Below are positions 6,831 to 13,200 of a DNA stretch of 15,535 nucleotides, piece after piece. The translations under genes and the position numbers were made by a program. The notes beneath the pieces are model-generated. The model was not told where the DNA came from, did no database searches, and saw only the letters and a list, made by a program, of their open reading frames with translations. Position 1 is the first letter of the stretch; every line of letters starts with the position of its first letter. The DNA is taken from contig CANQSG010000029.1 in assembly GCA_947626485.1 (NCBI GenBank), positions 1-15,535 of the forward strand. The letters are read 5' to 3'. The stretch comes from an uncultured Clostridia bacterium. GTDB taxonomy: Bacteria; Bacillota; Clostridia; Oscillospirales; Acutalibacteraceae.

Positions 6831-8036
6831 CTATTCGCCCTCTTCCGAGTCTGCCGCTTCCCGCTCTTCGAGCACGCGCAGGTAGGCACGCAGGGCGTCG
6901 CGGTCGATGTACTGCGAGACGAAGGCGATGAATTCCTTCTTTTTCTCGACGAGCAGCGCCTGAAACATCTGCTTCGTGCGGTATTGGATCGTCTTCATCG
7001 AAATGTGCAGCCGGTTGCAGACCTCCTCGTTTTTCACGTTGTCGAGGAAGGCGAGGATGATCTGGAAGTCGATGAGGTCGAGGCTGTCGAGCAGCGCGTC
7101 GAGCCGCACGATGCGGTTGACGTCGGGGTCGTTGTCGTAGGTGTAGCGCGGCGGTGTCCGCATGCCGACGGGCAGGCGGAAATTGCGGGGCGTGTAGTTC
7201 GCATAGAGCAGGTCGCGCGAGATCGTCGGCAGGGGGCGGTTGTCGGTCGTGTCGCGCGGGAAGAACTGGCTGCCGAGCGTCGTCGTCAGGGAGACGAAGT
7301 CGCCCGGATATTTCGCGAGCATCCGGTAGGTCGTCAGCACCGCGTGCCGCAGCGCCGCGTCGCTGTAGGTCACCGAGGTGATCGAGGGCGCGCTGAGCCG
7401 GGAGAGCACCGTGTTCGCGAAGCTGACGAGGAATCGGCCGTTCAGATAGTCCGGGTCGATCTTTTTGAGCTTTTGCAGCAGCAGCAGCGAGGCGCAATCG
7501 TTCGTCACGATGATCCCGTCGTAGCGGTCGCGCACCGCGAGAAAGGCGTCGAGACAGGCGTCGATCGAGCCGGTGTTGATGAAGAAATCGGAGATCTGCA
7601 TCGTGGGGTGGATCGTGTAGAGCGTCGAGGCCTTGCGGAAATCGACCTCGCTGCCCGTGTTGATCCCGACAAAGGCGATGTGCGTCTTGCCGTTTTGCAG
7701 CATATATTGCGAGATCTGCACCATCACCGCCTGCGGGTCGAGGTCGGCGGAGCAGTAGGTCAGCCCGGGCAGCGCGTTCGGGAAGGTCAGCGCGATGACG
7801 GGAATGTTCATCCGGTTCGACGCCCGCACCCAGTCGTTATAGGATTGATCGGTGCAGAGCAGCAGCACCGGCGTCGGATCCTCAGACGAGAGCGCCTCAA
7901 ATTCCGCGATACTCGTGGTTTCAAAGACGTTGATTTTCTTGCGCCGGAAATACTTCGAAAGCATATTCGCCTGCGTCTGCGAGGCGTTGATCAAAATGCG
8001 CGGCGAATGTTCCGACAGCGCTACATATAATGCCAT
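6831..8036 (-). CDS. Transcriptional regulator: PBP1/LacI-like sensor with C-terminal LuxR-like HTH
   Basis: This is a 401-residue protein. Residues about 10-290 have the look of a type I periplasmic-binding fold as in LacI-family sensor domains: HIAFVGINTGSEVDFRKA (119-136), YDGIIVTNDCASLLLLQKL (172-190) and SITSVTYSDAALRHAVLTT (218-236). No helix-turn-helix precedes this domain. Instead, residues about 320-375 form a LuxR/sigma-region-4-like helix-turn-helix, with NEEVCNRLHISMKTIQYRTKQMF (336-358). The tail is acidic. The order is therefore reversed relative to LacI repressors. It is divergent from the solute-binding operon and likely senses a sugar and controls that operon (inference). I chose the ATG at 8036 because the conserved domain begins there and GAGGGTGAG lies upstream on the minus strand. 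The frame stays open to 8282 through the 54-bp repeats, so a longer form cannot be excluded. Confidence 0.72.
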   Translation of the reverse strand: MALYVALSEHSPRILINASQTQANMLSKYFRRKKINVFETTSIAEFEALSSEDPTPVLLLCTDQSYNDWVRASNRMNIPVIALTFPNALPGLTYCSADLDPQAVMVQISQYMLQNGKTHIAFVGINTGSEVDFRKASTLYTIHPTMQISDFFINTGSIDACLDAFLAVRDRYDGIIVTNDCASLLLLQKLKKIDPDYLNGRFLVSFANTVLSRLSAPSITSVTYSDAALRHAVLTTYRMLAKYPGDFVSLTTTLGSQFFPRDTTDNRPLPTISRDLLYANYTPRNFRLPVGMRTPPRYTYDNDPDVNRIVRLDALLDSLDLIDFQIILAFLDNVKNEEVCNRLHISMKTIQYRTKQMFQALLVEKKKEFIAFVSQYIDRDALRAYLRVLEEREAADSEEGE

Positions 8037-8052
8037 ATTATTTCTCACCCTC

Positions 8053-8106
8053 TTTTTCAATACGAGGCCGCAGCGGGTTTTGTGCCCAACTTTATTTGCC
8101 CGGTGC
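8053..8106 (-). repeat. 54-bp repeat, copy A
   Basis: This copy is adjacent to copy B without a gap. On the plus strand both begin TTTTTCA, continue with TACGAGGCCG and end TTTGCCCGGTGC. By direct comparison 42 of 54 positions match copy B. On the minus strand it lies in the predicted leader of the regulator mRNA, immediately upstream of its ribosome binding site. Confidence 0.85.
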
Positions 8107-8160
8107 TTTTTCAGTACGAGGCCGGGGCAAGCTCTGCGCTTGACTTTGTTTGCCCGGTGC
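8107..8160 (-). repeat. 54-bp repeat, copy B
   Basis: This is the tandem partner of copy A. It contains a perfect hairpin CAAGC/GCTTG (8128-8132 with 8138-8142). Homology to the inverted copy C continues beyond the unit: 8164-8178 is a 15-base perfect inverted match to 8408-8422. Confidence 0.85.
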
Positions 8161-8261
8161 CGAAGTTTTGTGCGGCGCCGAGCGGGCACGCCCGCCGGAG
8201 AGTTTCCACCCTTCTCCGCGACACGCAACATCCGGTTGCGCGCCGCTCCTGTCCCACAGAC

Positions 8262-8290
8262 ATTATATAGCATTTTTTTCAAAAAGTAAA
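8262..8290 (-). promoter_or_regulatory. Promoter of the regulator gene
   Basis: Read on the minus strand: TTTACT (8290-8285), a 17-base spacer and a perfect TATAAT (8267-8262). Transcription should start near 8255, which gives a leader of about 220 bases that carries a GCGGGC/GCCCGC hairpin and repeat copies B and A before the start codon. Confidence 0.7.
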
Positions 8291-8313
8291 GAAAAAGCTG
8301 TGCATAAGAACGT

Positions 8314-8327
8314 ATTATTATAATAAT
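8314..8327. repeat. Perfect 14-bp AT palindrome between divergent promoters
   Basis: ATTATTATAATAAT reads the same on both strands. It lies about 24 bases upstream of the regulator -35 box. Its symmetry and place make it a candidate operator for a dimeric regulator, possibly autoregulation. It contains TATAAT on both strands but no -35 box fits either. Confidence 0.5.
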
Positions 8328-8348
8328 TTAGGGTTTGACGGAAAAAGA

Positions 8349-8381
8349 GGGAAAAATCACCCTTCCAAACGCATTTTTCCC
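8349..8381. repeat. Inverted repeat in the divergent intergenic region
   Basis: GGGAAAAAT (8349-8357) pairs perfectly with ATTTTTCCC (8373-8381) around a 15-base loop. No gene ends next to it, so a terminator role is not obvious. It could stop opposing transcription between the divergent units or bind a regulator. Confidence 0.5.
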
Positions 8382-8425
8382 GCTACTCTGCGAGCGAATC
8401 CCGGTCAGCGCCGCACAAAACTATA

Positions 8426-8479
8426 GCACCGGGTCAACACAGCCCAGCATCGAACTTGCCCGGGCCTCGGATTGAAAAA
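8426..8479 (+). repeat. 54-bp repeat, copy C (inverted relative to A and B)
   Basis: On the plus strand it begins GCACCGGG and ends GCCTCGGATTGAAAAA. It matches the reverse complement of copy B at 42 of 54 positions with no gaps. It lies between the two divergent promoters, outside both predicted leaders, and about 40 bases upstream of the solute-binding gene's -35 box. Confidence 0.85.
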
Positions 8480-8519
8480 AAGAGAAATTCGAGAAAGTTT
8501 TTTCACAAAATTTGGGTAC

Positions 8520-8548
8520 TTGTGCGGATTGATTAAATCTGATATAAT
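8520..8548 (+). promoter_or_regulatory. Promoter of the solute-binding operon
   Basis: A perfect TATAAT (8543-8548) lies 17 bases after TTGTGC (8520-8525), a weak -35 box with the first three bases conserved. A weak -35 suits an activator-dependent promoter. The start is expected near 8555. Confidence 0.65.
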
Positions 8549-8555
8549 TTAAAAC

Positions 8556-8585
8556 GTGGCACAGGTCAGCGTTTGTGCACTTTTT
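8556..8585 (+). terminator. Terminator-like hairpin in the solute-binding gene leader
   Basis: GTGGCACA (8556-8563) pairs with TGTGCAC (8574-8580) with one bulged G, followed by five T residues (8581-8585). It begins at the predicted transcription start and lies before the AGGAGG site (8608-8613), so it is an attenuator candidate. Confidence 0.5.
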
Positions 8586-8621
8586 CAGGCAATCTAAAAT
8601 CAGTTGTAGGAGGAAACGAAG

Positions 8622-10118
8622 ATGAAACAACATTGGAACAAGATTCTTGCCATGATGCTCAGCGTGCTGATGGTTTTTGCCGTCGCGGGTTGCGGCGGCG
8701 GCGAGACGGCCAGCGGCGGCGACGATGCCGACGCGAGCGGCGGCGTGCTTGTCGGGTTTGACGACGACGTCTCCGGCGTGCAGGGCACTGCCAGCGGCGA
8801 CACCGGCAGCGGCAGCACCGGCGGCAACGGCGGCGGCAACGGCGGCACGACGAATAACGGCGGCGGCAACGGCGGCGGCAACACCGGCCCGAACGCCAAC
8901 CATAACGTCGACGCGAACATGCAGGGCTCCGACCCGTTCGCGAACGTCCCGTCGAACCTGAAGGGCACGAAGGTCGTCTTCGCGCAGTGGGGCGACGAGG
9001 GCGCCAGCGAATATCAGAAGGTCATCACCGCCTTCACGAAGAAGACCGGCATTAAGGTGCAGCTCTCGACCATCACCCAGGCGAACTACGTCACGACCCT
9101 CGTCTCGCAGATCGCGGCGCGCTCCGGCCCGGACGCCATCATCACGTATGCGTATCCGACCGGCCTCGACACCGCGCAGCCGCTGCAGAACATCATCGAC
9201 CTGAGCGACGATTTCTGGGATAAGGAGCTCGTCGACCGCCTCACCATCGGCGGCAACACCTATGCGGTCAACAGCCTGAAGGGTCCGTGGCAGGACTTCG
9301 AAATGACCTACTTTAATAAGAAGTTGTTCGAAGACAACGGCATCACCTCGCCGCGCGACTATTTTAAAAAGGGTCAATGGACGTATGAGAACTTCGTCAA
9401 GTGCCTGCAGGAGGTCGCCGCGCTGGGCGACGATTACGTCGGCGGCATGATGGATCCGAACATCCTCGCCGCGCAGATGGGCACCCCGCTCTTCTCGTAT
9501 GACGCCAAGTCCGCGACCTTCAGCCAGAACCTGATGGCGATGGCGGACGCCTTTAAGCTGAGCTGCCAGTGCTATGCGAAGGGCTACTGGAAGAGCTTCG
9601 CTTACTGGGGCACGATGTCGACCGGTAAGGTCGGTATCTATCCGATCTGGCTCTACGGCGCGAAGTACAACGGCTACTTCTCCGAGATGGACAATAGCAC
9701 GCTCGACGCCGTCCCGATGCCGACGTCCTGGAACGGCAAGAAGTTAAAGCAGGTCGACGGCGGCCGTTCTTACGGTATCGCCAAGGGCGCGAAGAACCCG
9801 ACCGGCGCCGCCTACTTCCTGCGGTATTACCTCGACTATTCGTACTATGAGCCGGCGGGCTGCAAGTGCTTCAAGAACAACGCCGTTCGCGACGCGTATT
9901 TCAACGAAACCATCCCGCTCGCCCAGAAGGACGGCCGCGTCTATTATAACAGCACCCCGCTCAGCCTCGTGACCGACGACAGCCAGCTCGGCTTCCTCGA
10001 GAACGACGTCACCCGCGCCGGTGAGGATCAGGTGACCGTCAACCTCAGCAAGAAGCAGAACACCGTCAACGAAGCGGTCAAGCGCGTCAACGAGCGGCTG
10101 GCGCAGTACAAGAAATAA
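8622..10118 (+). CDS. Extracellular solute-binding lipoprotein of a sugar ABC importer (family 1)
   Basis: This is a 498-residue lipoprotein. The signal peptide MKQHWNKILAMMLSVLMVFA is followed by the lipobox VAGC, with lipidated C24. Residues 25 to about 101 are a long low-complexity linker rich in Gly, Asn, Ser, Thr and Asp (NGGGNGG repeated). From about 115 the family 1 solute-binding fold begins: KGTKVVFAQWGDEGASEYQ, KKTGIKVQLST (140-150) and GPDAIITYAY (169-178). Later segments such as GKVGIYPIWLYG and GRSYGIAKGAKNPTGAAYFL fit the hinge and second lobe. It should catch a sugar or oligosaccharide at the cell surface for import. AGGAGG lies eight bases before ATG 8622. No permease or ATPase gene follows within the window; the next gene is a surface protein, so import must use a transporter encoded further on or elsewhere. 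Confidence 0.88.
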   Translation: MKQHWNKILAMMLSVLMVFAVAGCGGGETASGGDDADASGGVLVGFDDDVSGVQGTASGDTGSGSTGGNGGGNGGTTNNGGGNGGGNTGPNANHNVDANMQGSDPFANVPSNLKGTKVVFAQWGDEGASEYQKVITAFTKKTGIKVQLSTITQANYVTTLVSQIAARSGPDAIITYAYPTGLDTAQPLQNIIDLSDDFWDKELVDRLTIGGNTYAVNSLKGPWQDFEMTYFNKKLFEDNGITSPRDYFKKGQWTYENFVKCLQEVAALGDDYVGGMMDPNILAAQMGTPLFSYDAKSATFSQNLMAMADAFKLSCQCYAKGYWKSFAYWGTMSTGKVGIYPIWLYGAKYNGYFSEMDNSTLDAVPMPTSWNGKKLKQVDGGRSYGIAKGAKNPTGAAYFLRYYLDYSYYEPAGCKCFKNNAVRDAYFNETIPLAQKDGRVYYNSTPLSLVTDDSQLGFLENDVTRAGEDQVTVNLSKKQNTVNEAVKRVNERLAQYKK

Positions 10119-10162
10119 GCTGCGTTTGACGAAAGCATAGGCAACCTGAATTTTCCGACAGG

Positions 10163-10188
10163 CCGCCGGAGCGCACCGGTTCCGGCGG
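10163..10188 (+). ncRNA. Intercistronic hairpin between the solute-binding gene and the large surface-protein gene
   Basis: CCGCCGGA (10163-10170) pairs perfectly with TCCGGCGG (10181-10188) around a 10-base loop. No T tract follows, so it is not a normal terminator. Such stems after solute-binding genes often protect the 3' end of the upstream message so that the binding protein is made in excess; that role here is inference. Confidence 0.55.
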
Positions 10189-10219
10189 TCTGCGAAACCC
10201 GAATGCAAGGAGGAATAGT

Positions 10220-13200
10220 ATGCGAAAGACGTTGGCGCTCGCCTTAAGCGTCCTGATGGTGCTGACGATGTTCACCGTGTTACCGGCGGCAGCGGCAGAC
10301 CCGGGCGACGATTTCGCTTTTATGGATTTTGAATATCCGCTGACCGACGCAGTCTCCGTTTCCAACACGCTGGAAGAAGACGGCGTGAGCATGGAACCCG
10401 ACGTGCGGTATCCCAGCGGTCGCGGCGAGGTCAAAGAGGAAGACGGCAATCATTTCTTCCGCTTTACCGTCGCCCGTCGTCCGATCGGCGACCCGAACAG
10501 CGCGTGGCCGTCTGCATATCGGATTTACGACCCGTCGATTGACGCGGGAACGACAGCCGATCAGGCGTTCCGCGTATCTGCCGGTACGAAGTACACGCTC
10601 ACGATGCGTTATCGCGTGCCGAGCAAGCAGCCGAGCACGCTTCGACTGGATTTGGTTCGCGCGAAAGACGGCAGCGGCATCGGTATGCCGACCGGCGATT
10701 CGAGCGGCACAATAAAGGAAACGTCGCGTATTGCGACGCTGGTGAACAACATCCTTGAAGAATCGGACTGGAAAACGGTTTCGATTCCTTTCACGGCTCC
10801 GGCGGACGCCTCGATCGTTATTATGGCGACTACGACCGACCACGACCACGATTACAATAAGTCGGACAGCGGCGTTGCGATCGACATCGACGATATCAAG
10901 GTCGAATCCGCCGGCACCACCGCCATTGACACCGTCAACACGATGGACGAAGAAGGCGTCGATTTCACGGCGGGCGTTCGCTTCTGCGACCGTGCGTCTT
11001 CCAGCGGCGCTAAGAACGAGGTGCTGATGGACGACGACGGCAACGCGTTCTTCCGTTTTGCCGGCAAAACGGCCGACGCCGACAACTACTGGCCGAACAA
11101 CTTCCTGATTTACGACCCGGCTGCCGACGCGACCGACAACGCCGATCAGGCCTTTGTCCCCGCCGCCGGAAGCTACTGGTTCAGCCTGCGCTATCGCGTG
11201 CACAAGACCGGCGACCTGCCGAGCGGCAACTGGCAGCTGCGCCTGCTGCGGTTGATCAACGACAACCTCGGCAACCCCGACAACGGGGAGTGCAACAGCT
11301 ATTACATCCCCGGCGCGATCACGATCTCCAACACCGAGGGCGAATGGGTCGACGCCTTTGCGAACGTCACCATGCCGGAATTCACGCCGAACAAGGATAA
11401 GCTCCTGCTGGTGCTTTCCTCGGACGTGAACAGCGAAGGCGGCGCCTACGACGTCCAGATCGACGTCGACGATATCCAGCTGCTGCAAGCCGACGGCTAC
11501 TTCTACCCCGATTCCAACAACCAGTCCGTCCGCATCGCCTATGCGGGCGAGGAGCACGGCCGCGCCGCCTGGTACAATGAAATCGTCTGGGAATCCGGCA
11601 ATCATGCCTGGCCGCGCACCGTCCGCGTCCGCGGCAACGACGGCACCCCCTTCCGCGTGCAAAGCGGCAAATCTTACGACATCTCGCTCGATATGCTGCG
11701 CTACTTCTGCCCGACCGGCCTCGATCTTGACGGCCGCAGCCTGACCGTCGGCGCCTATTTCGACGAGACCGGCAGCGCCAGCGCCGGCAACCTCGGCGGC
11801 ATGGATGTCGCGAAGAGCAAGGGGCATTATACCACCCTTCTGACCTTCGACCCCGGCCAGTCGAGCACCTGGGAAACCAAGACCGCGACCTTCACCGCCC
11901 CCTGCGACGGCGAAATGCTGCTCATGCTGGTGCACACCGGCAACCTTGACTATAATAATAAGCTGGGCGGCGCGGAGATCCTGATCGACAACGTTTCGAT
12001 CTCGAGCGCCGTGGAAGCCGACGGCACGAAGATCGACGTCAAGTACCATTACAATCAGCCCGGCACCGAGGACGCGACCCTCGCGAGCGACAAGGGCAAG
12101 GCGTATTTAACGCCCGCTGCCGTCGTCGGGCAGGATTTCGTCGGTTGGTATGCCGATGAGAGCCTGACGATCCCCGCCCCGCCGACCGTAAGAGAGAGCT
12201 GCACCGAGGTCTGGGCGAAGTGGGAAGCCCGCGCGTCGCACGACGTCGACAACACCTTCGAAGACGAAGGCATCGACTTTATTAAAGATCACTTCGGCGG
12301 CAACGGCGCTGCCGGCAACGCCCACATCGAGACCGAGGGCGACAACCACTTCCTGCGCCTCGCCGGTTGGGCGCGCCCGACCGAAAACTCTTGGCCGATG
12401 GTTTACGGCGTCTATGACACGGTGCCCACGAACTACAACGGCGACTATCGCCTCAACGAGGGCGGCTGGTATCGCATTTCGCTGCGTTACCGCGTTAACA
12501 CCGCGCCCGGCGAGCCGCTGCGCCTCTGGCTGCTGCGCATCCAGAACAACAAGCTCGGCAACCCGAACTTCGGCACCGACCATTCGATGAGCTATTATTC
12601 GCTCGGTACGATCGCCGACATCACCGCCAAAACCGACGGCTGGCAGGAATTCTCCATCCTCGTCAACGCCCCGCATCAGGGCGACTCCCTCGGCATCATC
12701 CTGACGACGAACGGCGGTTCCGATTTCATCAGCGACACGATCAGCATCGACATTGACGATATCAAGGTTCGCGAGATCGTCGACACCGGCAAGATCACCT
12801 TCCACACCAACGGCGGCAACCCGATCGCGGCGCTCTCGGCGCTTGCGAACGAGGATATCCCCGATCTGCCCGTTCCGGTCAAAGCCGGCGAATATTTCGA
12901 GGGCTGGTATCTGGACGACGGTCTGACCCAGCCGTTTAACCTCGACAAGATGCCCGAGATCGGCGGCGTCGATCTCTACGCGAAATGGTCGACCCCGCCG
13001 ACCGAAGCGACGGCCTTCACGACCGGCTTCGAAGCCGCGGAATACGGCGAAAACGCGCCGTATAAAAACGACGGCGCCGAGGGCAAGGAAAACGTGACCG
13101 ACGACTATATGGAAGCGGGCGTCACCTGGAACAAGGACAACGCCGCGACCGCCGCCGGCGGCACGGGCAGCATGACCTTCCAGTTTGCCGACACCGCGAC

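Noticed and set aside
6531..8030. 499-codon plus-strand open frame running from the end of the PHP gene across the regulator
   Set aside because: It is antisense to the regulator, whose minus-strand translation has a recognisable helix-turn-helix and sensor motifs. The plus frame has no motif and would read through the terminator at 6757-6786.
8082..8289. Small plus-strand open frames across the 54-bp repeats
   Set aside because: They have no ribosome binding site, are antisense to the regulator leader, and similar peptides arise only because the DNA is repeated.
8819..8890. Short GGCGGCAACGGC-type repeats that resemble a small tandem array
   Set aside because: They are in-frame codons for the Gly/Asn linker of the solute-binding lipoprotein, not a CRISPR or non-coding repeat.
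10127..10155. Possible promoter TTGACG-17-AATTTT between the solute-binding gene and the giant surface-protein gene
   Set aside because: The -10 element matches poorly. The genes are about 100 bases apart and co-directional, so readthrough past the hairpin at 10163 is simpler.
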